Origin: PUPG01 sp964463915
GTDB lineage: Bacteria; Bacteroidota; Bacteroidia; Bacteroidales; UBA7960
Length of the DNA stretch: 64,000 nt
Assembly (NCBI GenBank): GCA_964463915.1
Contig: CAYXEH010000002.1
Coordinates: 1 to 64,000 of the forward strand
Reading direction: 5' to 3'
The notes beneath the pieces are model-generated. The model saw only the letters and a list, made by a program, of their open reading frames with translations, made no database searches and was not told where the DNA came from. Of the stretch, positions 7,955 to 15,774 are shown piece by piece. A program made the translations under genes and the position numbers. The first letter of the stretch is position 1; each line of letters starts with the position of its first letter.

Positions 7955-10582
7955 ATGAAAGACTTCCTACCTCATGCAGAAAATATTGAAGAAGTAGCAC
8001 AGAAGCTTGACGCCGACCTTGAGCACGGTTTGACGGAAGAGAAAGCAGCAGAAAGGCTTAAGGAATACGGGTATAATGAACTGAAGGAAAAGAAAGAAAA
8101 GAGTATAGGGCAATTAGTGATCGATCAGTTCAAAAGTGCCATCATCTATCTTTTGCTGGCGGCAGCCACAGTGTCTTTTGTTTTTGGAGAGATCCCTGAG
8201 GCCATAGCCATTGTGGTGGTAATTATCCTCAACACCGCCATTGGCTTTTTCATGGAATTTCAGGCACAAAGCTCGATGAAGACGCTTAGGAAAATGGACA
8301 GGATAAATACCTCAGTGCTTCGGGGAGGCAAAAGAAAAGAGATAGAGGCAGAAAAGCTGGTGCCGGGTGATGTAGTTTTTGTGGTAGAGGGGAACCTCAT
8401 TCCAGCTGACTGCAGGGTTTTTGAACAGAATGAACTGAAACTGAACGAATCAGCCCTCACGGGTGAGTCCTTACCAGTGAATAAACAAACCGACCCTTTG
8501 GATAGTGACACCCCACTTGCCGACAGGTCCAATATGGTATTTAAAGGGACATCTGTTTCCATGGGCAATGGAAAATGTATTGTTGCCACTACCGGTATGA
8601 ATACAAGTATTGGTGACATTTCTGAAATGGTAAGCGGGGAAGACAATGAACAGGTTCCTTTGAATATTAAACTGAATCGGCTTTCGAAACAGTTGATATG
8701 GATAGTATTGGGGCTGGCCGCATCATACGGACTACTGGGATACTTATCAGGACAGGATTTGCTTATCATGATCCAAACGGCAATCGCCTGGGCAATTGCT
8801 GCCATTCCCGAGGGGCTCGCAATAGTGGCTACAATTGCACTCGCAAGGGGAATGCTGCGACTGGCTGATGCGAATGTGATCGTCAAAAAACTGGCAGCCG
8901 TGGAGACCCTCGGCGAAACCACTACAATCCTTACTGATAAGACCGGAACCTTAACCAAAAACAAGCTTTCAGTCGAACACCTCAGTACAGAAGAATTTGA
9001 TCAAAAAGCAAAGGCAATTATTGATGAAAACCCCGGGAAAGAAGATATTTTTACAAAACTCATAGAGGTCTCTGCCCTATGCAATAATACACGGTTTGAT
9101 GAAGATGGCGATCCGGCAGGAGATACAGTGGAAGTTGCCCTGCTGGAGTTTATTGAACAGCTGGAAGAGGATACCTATAATAAGATCAATCAGCAATACG
9201 AACGTATCGATGAGGATCCTTTTGATTCTGAAAGTAAATTCATGGCTACCATGCACCAAAAGGAATCCGGCTATTTCTTTTCCCTCAAAGGAGCCTCGGA
9301 CACCGTAATGAAGAGATGCAAATATATAATTACACCGTCCGGAACCAAAGATCTTTCAGAAAAGACCATCAAAAAGTGGAAGGACAAAGATGATGAGCTA
9401 AGTGGCAAGGGACTAAAAACGCTGGCATTTGCCTATAAACAGTCAGATAAAAAACAATCACTGGAAGAAGGTTATATCTTCATTGGTCTGATCGGTTTTC
9501 TGGATCCTCCCAAAGAAGGCATAAAAGACGCGGTAGAAACTTTCAGGGAAGCAGGAATTCGTGTAGTGATGATCACCGGAGACCATCCGGAAACTTCAAA
9601 AAACGTGGCGCGGCAGGTAAGCATCGTTGACCAGGAAGATCCTGATGCTTTTACGGGTCAGGAGATAAAAAAGTTATTGGAGAGCAAAAATACCGACCGG
9701 CTGGCCCGCTCAAGTATTTTCGCCCGGGTTGATCCTCGCCAGAAACTGGATATACTGAATATTTTCAAAGAAAAAGGGGATATTGTCGGAATGACCGGAG
9801 ACGGGGTAAATGATGCACCAGCCTTAAAAATGGCAGATATAGGAATTGCCATGGGCAAACGTGGCAGTCAGGTAGCAAAGGAATATGCTGACATGATACT
9901 TAAAACAGATCATTTGCCATCAATGGTAACCGCCATCCGCCAGGGACGCATTATTTTCGAGAATATCCGCAAGTTTGTTATATACCAGCTTTCTTACCAT
10001 CTGAGTGAAATACTAATAATCGCAACGGTGAGTTTTTCAGTTCTCAACCTGCCACTACTGCCCCTGCAATTACTTTTCTTAAATTTACTGGCAGACGTTT
10101 TTCCTGCCCTGGCCCTGGCACTGAGCAAAGGGCTCCCACATGTGATGCAACAGCCTCCCAAGGATCCCCGGGAACCTATACTGACACGTCAAAGTTGGCA
10201 TACAATCAGCTCATATGGTGTGATAATGGCTGTCTGGATCACAGGAGCCTATTTCGTTGGCTTGTATTACCTGGGTGTTTCTGAAGATATTGCCAATAAT
10301 ATTGCATTTTTTTCCCTTGCATTTACGCAGCTTGCACATGTTTTCAATATGCGTGAAAGAAAAGAGCATTTTCTAAAAAATCAGGTTACCCAAAACAAAT
10401 ATGTATGGTATGCCATTGGATTTTGTACTGTAGTGATTCTTTCGGCCTATTTTATTCCATTCCTCAGCACCATTTTATCCTTTCAGGCCATGGGCACCAA
10501 ACCATGGATTTTGGTAATTGCAACAATGATCCTCTCTACCCTGACCATACAGATTCTGAAAAGCCTTAGCGTGATCCGGTAA
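7955..10582 (+). CDS. P2-type cation-transporting ATPase
   Basis: An 875-residue inner-membrane P-type ATPase. It has the N-terminal cation-ATPase domain (about 1-70), actuator domain with the TGES motif, phosphorylation site DKTGTLT with Asp328, nucleotide domain with KGA (SLKGASD), hinge TGDGVNDAPALK, and about ten membrane helices. The PEGLA motif in helix M4 and overall length fit the P2 group (Ca2+, or Na+/K+ in some bacteria), not the P1B heavy-metal group; no CPC motif or metal-binding domain is present. Ion specificity is unresolved. A cation/proton antiporter gene follows 100 bases later, so both may serve ion homeostasis. Confidence 0.93.
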   Translation: MKDFLPHAENIEEVAQKLDADLEHGLTEEKAAERLKEYGYNELKEKKEKSIGQLVIDQFKSAIIYLLLAAATVSFVFGEIPEAIAIVVVIILNTAIGFFMEFQAQSSMKTLRKMDRINTSVLRGGKRKEIEAEKLVPGDVVFVVEGNLIPADCRVFEQNELKLNESALTGESLPVNKQTDPLDSDTPLADRSNMVFKGTSVSMGNGKCIVATTGMNTSIGDISEMVSGEDNEQVPLNIKLNRLSKQLIWIVLGLAASYGLLGYLSGQDLLIMIQTAIAWAIAAIPEGLAIVATIALARGMLRLADANVIVKKLAAVETLGETTTILTDKTGTLTKNKLSVEHLSTEEFDQKAKAIIDENPGKEDIFTKLIEVSALCNNTRFDEDGDPAGDTVEVALLEFIEQLEEDTYNKINQQYERIDEDPFDSESKFMATMHQKESGYFFSLKGASDTVMKRCKYIITPSGTKDLSEKTIKKWKDKDDELSGKGLKTLAFAYKQSDKKQSLEEGYIFIGLIGFLDPPKEGIKDAVETFREAGIRVVMITGDHPETSKNVARQVSIVDQEDPDAFTGQEIKKLLESKNTDRLARSSIFARVDPRQKLDILNIFKEKGDIVGMTGDGVNDAPALKMADIGIAMGKRGSQVAKEYADMILKTDHLPSMVTAIRQGRIIFENIRKFVIYQLSYHLSEILIIATVSFSVLNLPLLPLQLLFLNLLADVFPALALALSKGLPHVMQQPPKDPREPILTRQSWHTISSYGVIMAVWITGAYFVGLYYLGVSEDIANNIAFFSLAFTQLAHVFNMRERKEHFLKNQVTQNKYVWYAIGFCTVVILSAYFIPFLSTILSFQAMGTKPWILVIATMILSTLTIQILKSLSVIR

Positions 10583-10682
10583 TTGATCATTCCAGTTTGC
10601 CATGTCAACTGCAGACCTTTAGAGAAATGCTGATTCCGGGGCGATACAACTATTGAACAGCGTACAAATATTGTTACCAGAA

Positions 10683-11921
10683 ATGAATACGTTACTGACA
10701 TTTGGCCTGTTGTTAATTTTTGCTTATGTGGCAGGTTTGCTGTTTGATAAAGCAGGACTGCCCAGGATTATCGGCTATATACTTATCGGTGTGGCTTTCA
10801 GCCCCGACACCATCAATATCGTCAATGAAAGTTTTATTGGGGCAACCCGTTCCCTGATGGATATCAGCCTTGCCTTCATTGCATTTGAGGTTGGCGGAGA
10901 ATTAAAATGGTCAAAAATTAAAGCACATAAAAAGGAGATATTATGTATTACAGCCCTGGAAGGCGTTATATTGTATACATTAATTGCAGCAGGCACCTTT
11001 GTTTTTGGATTGCTTTTTCCGGAAATACTTCCGTTTGGTTCTGTCAATCTGATATTGTTTGTTTTGCTCCTCGGTGCGCTTGGAGCTCCGACTGCTCCTG
11101 CAGCCACCATTGCTGTGATGCATCAGTACAGATCCAGGGGAAAGGTGAGCAATACAATTATGGGTGTAGTTGCCCTGGATGATGTAATTGGAATATTGCT
11201 TTTCAGTCTGACAATTTCCGTAGTTCCCGTTGTTATTGGCAAACATAGTCAGATAACCGGCACCAACATTCTCATTGACCCTTTATACCAGATAGTAATG
11301 GCTGTTATAACCGGAGGAATCCTGGGTTTTATTGTTACATTAATTGGCAGGTATCTGAGGGTAAAGGGAGAAGGTCAGTGGGTAATCATTATTTTTTCCT
11401 TACTTATTCTTTGTGTGGGCATTACAAAATTACTCGAAGTGGATGAACTACTGGCCTATATGACGATGGGAGTAGTTACGGCGAATACCTGCAGAAAACA
11501 AAAATTAATATTCAATCTCCTGGAGCGGTATACGGAAAATTTTATTTTTCTGATTTTCTTTTTGCTTAGCGGCTTGCATCTTGATATTTCGGCCATACCA
11601 CAAGCCGCCCCATTAATTATATTGTTTGTCCTGTTACGATCGCTTGGTAAGTACCTGGGCGTGTATTCAGGCGCAAGGCTGGCTAAATCTGACCAATCGG
11701 TCAGAAAATATGTGGCTGGCGGCCTGATTCCTCAGGCAGGCATTGTCATTGGCCTGATTTTAAGCATACACGGAGAAGAAGGATTCGCAGACATATCGGA
11801 TATGCTTCTTGCAACCATTATGGGAGCAACGATCATTAACGAACTTATCGGCCCGGTTCTTGCCAAATACTCATTGATGAAAGCGGGTGACATCAACAGA
11901 CCGGAATCGACCCGGCAATAA
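10683..11921 (+). CDS. CPA-type cation/proton antiporter
   Basis: A 412-residue polytopic membrane protein of the Na+/H+ exchanger (PF00999) fold. About twelve hydrophobic helices run through the whole length, with the family-typical start LLFDKAGLPRIIGYILIGVAFSP, the GALGAPTAPAATIAVM segment and the ALDDVIGILLFS ion-binding helix with an Asp pair. There is no C-terminal TrkA-N (RCK) domain, so it is not a KefB/KefC-type system. The frame opens at TTG 10653, but the ATG at 10683 directly precedes the first hydrophobic helix and is preferred. Likely exports Na+ or K+ in exchange for protons; specificity is not readable. Confidence 0.9.
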   Translation: MNTLLTFGLLLIFAYVAGLLFDKAGLPRIIGYILIGVAFSPDTINIVNESFIGATRSLMDISLAFIAFEVGGELKWSKIKAHKKEILCITALEGVILYTLIAAGTFVFGLLFPEILPFGSVNLILFVLLLGALGAPTAPAATIAVMHQYRSRGKVSNTIMGVVALDDVIGILLFSLTISVVPVVIGKHSQITGTNILIDPLYQIVMAVITGGILGFIVTLIGRYLRVKGEGQWVIIIFSLLILCVGITKLLEVDELLAYMTMGVVTANTCRKQKLIFNLLERYTENFIFLIFFLLSGLHLDISAIPQAAPLIILFVLLRSLGKYLGVYSGARLAKSDQSVRKYVAGGLIPQAGIVIGLILSIHGEEGFADISDMLLATIMGATIINELIGPVLAKYSLMKAGDINRPESTRQ

Positions 11922-11993
11922 AAACCCGATCCGCAGATTCAAGCGGAAATTCCGGTGCACCAGTGTTCCGGCAGAGAATTGGTTATTTCCCTA

Positions 11994-12071
11994 CCATTAC
12001 AACTTGTGGCATTAGTGATACAAGCCCGGTCTTACAGGGAATTGAACTATATTTTCATGCCATTACAACTT
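11994..12071 (+). repeat. Direct repeat CCATTACAACTT, two copies
   Basis: Identical 12-mers lie at 11994-12005 and 12060-12071, 66 bases apart, in the spacer between the antiporter and the lipoprotein gene. They could be regulator half-sites or chance. Confidence 0.45.
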
Positions 12072-12129
12072 TTTTGAGTTTGTATCGTCTTATAGGTATA
12101 ACACATAAACTTAAAAACACAAGAGTGGT

Positions 12130-12831
12130 ATGAAAAAACAAAAATTTATTCTGATAATTTTCAGCCTTTTCATTGTTGGAATTGGAATGGTTGCATGTGA
12201 AAAGGAAGATGATACAGGAGCACCAATTTTACAACTGGATTTTAATACAGTTACATCCGGGACAACACTTAAAAGCACTTCGGACAGCAGGCTTCAGTTT
12301 TCCTCGGGTCATATCATCCTGGAAAGCATAGAGTTTGAGGCAGAATCAGATGTTGACAGCCTGGAAACAGAATTTGAGATTGACTCATTTATTACCCTTG
12401 ATTTCGCCACAGGAGAAAGCAACCCCGATGTTTCTTCGATCGAGATCAGGCCGGGTACCTACACTGAAATTGAAATTGAAATTGAGCTTTGGGACCAGAA
12501 CCATGAACCGGCAATCGTTCTCGACGGGATTTGGACAGATCCCGCGGAAAATGAGCATTCCATAAGGTTCTTATTTGATTCCGGACAGGAATTTTCTCTT
12601 GAGAAAGAAGGAGAATTCACCCTGACAGAGCGTACTACTATGATCGCGGAAATCACATTCGACCCGACCATATGGTTCTCAGGAGTTTCTGCTGATATGA
12701 TTTCAAATGCCAGCAGAGATGAAGACGGAGTGATCATTATCAGTTCTGATGCCAACACAAACATCTATGACATTGTTGAAGAAAAAATTGACCTTATCAG
12801 TGAGGTCGAAATCACGATGAATAATTTATAG
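12130..12831 (+). CDS. Secreted lipoprotein of unknown function
   Basis: A 233-residue predicted lipoprotein. The signal peptide MKKQKFILIIFSLFIVGIG is followed by the lipobox-like VAC with Cys23 and an acidic stretch. The mature part alternates acidic and hydrophobic residues and looks beta-rich; one segment (near 115-122) repeats Glu-Ile four times, encoded by tandem GAAATT units at about 12465-12485. Layout resembles Bacteroidota surface lipoproteins of the DUF4382 type, but I cannot confirm the family. It stands alone with its own terminator. Confidence 0.7.
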   Translation: MKKQKFILIIFSLFIVGIGMVACEKEDDTGAPILQLDFNTVTSGTTLKSTSDSRLQFSSGHIILESIEFEAESDVDSLETEFEIDSFITLDFATGESNPDVSSIEIRPGTYTEIEIEIELWDQNHEPAIVLDGIWTDPAENEHSIRFLFDSGQEFSLEKEGEFTLTERTTMIAEITFDPTIWFSGVSADMISNASRDEDGVIIISSDANTNIYDIVEEKIDLISEVEITMNNL

Positions 12832-12864
12832 TCGTCTCCACGGTAATTACTGAATTATATTTTT

Positions 12865-12911
12865 CACGCCCGTTTGCCAGATAAATATCCGGTAAACGGG
12901 CGTGTTTATTT
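12865..12911 (+). terminator. Strong intrinsic terminator
   Basis: Arms 12865-12878 (CACGCCCGTTTGCC) and 12891-12904 (GGTAAACGGGCGTG) pair over fourteen positions with a single G-U wobble; loop of twelve bases; followed by TTTATTT. It ends the lipoprotein transcript. Confidence 0.85.
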
Positions 12912-13101
12912 CGCGGTACTCAGATTAAGCCATGAACCGTGGAGAAGCAAACAACAGAAGCCGTCCGGACACATCAGGCCATCTGTTTCAGTCCAACCAT
13001 CCGTTGAAGAAACAAGCAAAGTAAATCAAACAAAAACATGACTTTGACTGTTAATTTGTCATCTAACAGATATTTTTATTTCCACTAAAAAGCTTTGAAC
13101 C

Positions 13102-13863
13102 ATGAAACGTCTGGAAAATAAAACCGCAATTATTACCGGAGGTGCAGGTGGAATCGGTCAGGCCACCGCCAAAATAATGATCGAAGAAGGCGCAAAAGTG
13201 TTGATCACCGACCTGGATGAGGACGCATTGAAGAAGGTGTCAGAAGAGATCGATTCCTCCGACCTTCATTATATCGCAGCTGATGTCACAGATGAAAAAC
13301 AGGTAAAAGCTTATGCCCGGAAGGCCAAAGAGCTTTTTGGCAATGTGGACATATTTTTTAACAATGCAGGGATTGAAGGAGAGGTTAAACCCCTTGATGA
13401 TTATTCCCTGGACGCCTACCATAAAGTTATCGAAGTAAATGTTCACGGCGTCTATTATGGCCTGCGCCATGTATTTCCTTTAATGAAAGAAAAGGGAGGT
13501 TCTGTGATCATTACCTCGTCGGTTGCAGGCATGATGGGCACTGCCAATGTATTGCCCTATGTGGCCAGTAAACATGCGAACATCGGTATGATGCGTTCGG
13601 CTGCGCTTGAAGGAGCCCAATACAATATCAGGGTTAATGCCATTAATCCATCACCTGTTGACAATAGAATGATGCGCTCCCTTGAGGAAGGTTTCTCACC
13701 AGGTGAAGCAGAAGCTGCCAAAGAAAATTTTCAGAACATCATCCCACTGGGCCGCTATGCCAAAAACGAGGAAATTGCTGCCCTGACAGTGTTCCTGGCC
13801 AGCGATGAAAGCAGTTTCATTACGGGTACCATCAGCCCCATTGATGGCGGGATGACTGCGTAA
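13102..13863 (+). CDS. Short-chain dehydrogenase/reductase
   Basis: A 253-residue classical SDR. The Rossmann motif TGGAGGIGQA lies at residues 12-21, the NNAG motif near 88-91, the catalytic serine in ITSSVAG near 138-141, and the YxxxK pair is Tyr153/Lys157. The C-terminus GTISPIDGGMTA is typical of the FabG-like group. Asp after the second strand (ITDLDEDA) suggests NAD(H) preference. The substrate is unknown. It converges with the small minus-strand gene that ends five bases after its stop. Confidence 0.92.
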   Translation: MKRLENKTAIITGGAGGIGQATAKIMIEEGAKVLITDLDEDALKKVSEEIDSSDLHYIAADVTDEKQVKAYARKAKELFGNVDIFFNNAGIEGEVKPLDDYSLDAYHKVIEVNVHGVYYGLRHVFPLMKEKGGSVIITSSVAGMMGTANVLPYVASKHANIGMMRSAALEGAQYNIRVNAINPSPVDNRMMRSLEEGFSPGEAEAAKENFQNIIPLGRYAKNEEIAALTVFLASDESSFITGTISPIDGGMTA

Positions 13864-13868
13864 AACAA

Positions 13869-14093
13869 TTAACCTTTGGTTTTCTGCCACTCCTTAAACC
13901 AATTTTCCACGTCAGCCAGTTTCAGGTCAAAGAGTTTGCCTGCCAGGACTTTATCTGTCGACTGCTCGCGGATCATATAGCCTCCGAAATTTTCGGATGA
14001 AGGTTTCCTGCGGCTCTTGCGAAGTAAAAGCCCGTGACTTGTCAGCTCTCTGCGTAATTTGTTTTCACGTGATTTATTATTCTGCGCATTCAT
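13869..14093 (-). CDS. Small basic protein of unknown function
   Basis: A 74-residue protein with a basic N-terminal half (KSRENKLRRELTSHGLLLRKSRRK) and a C-terminal half with GGYMIREQSTDKVLAGKLFDLKLADVENWF in pieces. Short proteins with the same plan (basic LRR..GLxLRKSRR, then GGYxIxD, then a final DLxDVExW helix) recur in bacterial genomes, sometimes in mobile regions. The basic region suggests nucleic-acid binding, which is inference. Start ATG at 14093 is the only in-frame candidate upstream. Confidence 0.65.
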   Translation of the reverse strand: MNAQNNKSRENKLRRELTSHGLLLRKSRRKPSSENFGGYMIREQSTDKVLAGKLFDLKLADVENWFKEWQKTKG

Positions 14094-14171
14094 AGTTGGA
14101 GTTGTTTAGTGAATGAATCGTCCTAAATCAAATATAATCAACAGCACACAAAAACCCAAATAAATTAACGA

Positions 14172-15542
14172 TTATCTTCCCTCCAGCCCCTCCAACATGG
14201 AAGGGATCAGTTCCGATACAGTAGGATGAGGTATCACCGAATCCCTGACAACGGTATACGGCACATCGGCATACATGATGTTAAGTATCCCGCTTATGAT
14301 CTCATCCCCTCCTGCCCCAAGTATTGATGCGCCCAGGATTTTTTTGCTGCCTGAATCAATAACCACACTCATTGAGCCCTTTGTTTCTCCTTTCTCCCTT
14401 GCCCGTGCCACCTTGTCCATGGGTATTGTCGCTTCCAGTATATCATAACCCTTTTCCTTTGCCTGGGTTTTGTTCATCCCGGCCCGGCCCAGCGGAGGAT
14501 CAGTATACAAACAGTAAGTAAGGATCCGGTCTGAAACTTTACGGTTCCTTCCTGAATATTTATTACCGGCGATGATCTCATAATCATTGTACGAAGTATG
14601 GGTAAATGCTCCTTTGCCATTACAGTCACCCAGGGCATAAACCCCTTTCACATTGGTTTCCAGGTAATCATCGGTTTCGATATAGCCACGCTCATCCGTT
14701 TCAATCCCGCCAGCCTCGAGATTTAATGTATCGGTGTTGGGTTTGCGCCCGACCGCTATCAGAATATGAGACCCGGAAATTTCAGGCTCTCCCTGCTCAC
14801 AGTCCAGTTTGACAGTCACCGATCCGTCTTCGTTCATGCGGCCTTGTGAACAACTTGTATTAAGGCGGAACCTGATTCCTTCTTCCTTTAAAAAATTAAG
14901 GATCTGTTCGCTGATCTCATCATCTTCATGACCAATGATTTTAGGAGCTTGTTCCACCACGGTCACCTCACTCCCAAACCTGCGGAACATCTGGCCGAAC
15001 TCAAGTCCTGTATAACTTCCTCCGATAATAATCAGGTGCTCAGGGAGTTTTTCCAGTTCCAGGATGGATTGATTGGTGAGATAATTCAGGTCCTTTAAGT
15101 TATCAGGAATGAATGGACGGGCACCCACATTGATGTAAACCTCGGATGCACATAATTCAGCATCATCCACCGATACCTTTTTTTCACCGGTAAAGCGGGC
15201 TTCTCCTTTAAAGAAAGTGATGTGATCCTCATCTTCTATTCCTTTGCGGATACCGTCTGCTGATCGTTTAACCAGTGTATCCTTGCGCGCTTTTACCTTT
15301 TGCAGGTCGACCACGACCCCTTCCGGAATAATCACACCCAGTTCCTCTCCGTGCCGGGCATCCCAGGCCCGTCTGGCACTGGCCACATATGCCTTGGTAG
15401 GAGTACAACCATCATTCACGCAAGTCCCTCCCAGGTGCTGCTTTTCTATCAAAGCCACCTTTTTCCCGGAGGCGGCCATCTTAAAGGCAAGGGGGGTACC
15501 TGCCTGTCCGGAACCAATAATGATCACGTCAAAGTTTTTCAT
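14172..15542 (-). CDS. MerA-like pyridine nucleotide-disulfide oxidoreductase
   Basis: A 456-residue FAD/NAD(P)H flavoprotein. It has the FAD-binding GSGQAGTPLA near the start, the redox-active disulfide GGTCVNDGCTPTK (C-x4-C), a second dinucleotide fold (IIGGSYTGLEFGQMFRRFG), the FAD motif GVYALGDCNG and the dimer-interface C-terminus with HPTVSEL (His/Glu acid-base pair). There is no N-terminal HMA domain and no C-terminal Cys pair, so true mercuric reductase activity is unlikely; similar proteins are often labelled mercuric reductase. The frame begins at TTG 15554, but ATG 15542 gives the normal start MKNFDVIIIG. It is divergent from the sensory locus. Confidence 0.88.
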   Translation of the reverse strand: MKNFDVIIIGSGQAGTPLAFKMAASGKKVALIEKQHLGGTCVNDGCTPTKAYVASARRAWDARHGEELGVIIPEGVVVDLQKVKARKDTLVKRSADGIRKGIEDEDHITFFKGEARFTGEKKVSVDDAELCASEVYINVGARPFIPDNLKDLNYLTNQSILELEKLPEHLIIIGGSYTGLEFGQMFRRFGSEVTVVEQAPKIIGHEDDEISEQILNFLKEEGIRFRLNTSCSQGRMNEDGSVTVKLDCEQGEPEISGSHILIAVGRKPNTDTLNLEAGGIETDERGYIETDDYLETNVKGVYALGDCNGKGAFTHTSYNDYEIIAGNKYSGRNRKVSDRILTYCLYTDPPLGRAGMNKTQAKEKGYDILEATIPMDKVARAREKGETKGSMSVVIDSGSKKILGASILGAGGDEIISGILNIMYADVPYTVVRDSVIPHPTVSELIPSMLEGLEGR

Positions 15543-15630
15543 ATAAGGAAGCAATTAATAGAGAAATCCTGTCTGAATATATAAAGATAACGCTTTTAAA
15601 AGAAAACCGCAGGGCTACGTAACTCAAGAT

Positions 15631-15653
15631 CCGGTTATGAAAATCATAACCGG
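15631..15653. promoter_or_regulatory. Perfect inverted repeat between divergent genes
   Basis: CCGGTTATGA (15631-15640) and TCATAACCGG (15644-15653) are exact inverted copies around AAA. The site lies about 90 bases upstream of the flavoprotein start and about 120 upstream of the SBP-TRIC start. No T-run follows on either strand, so an operator is more likely than a terminator. Confidence 0.5.
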
Positions 15654-15774
15654 TCATATATTCCTCGGGGTAATTAGGGAAGAGAAAAACCCACAGAAAT
15701 GTGGATATTTTTTTGTACTATAGCGGATCAAAAATCATTCGGCACCGCAACAGGAAATAAACCATTCCAATTCT

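Noticed and set aside
14172..15542. Mercury-resistance operon
   Set aside because: The flavoprotein lacks the HMA domain and the C-terminal Cys pair, and no merR, merT or merP gene is nearby.
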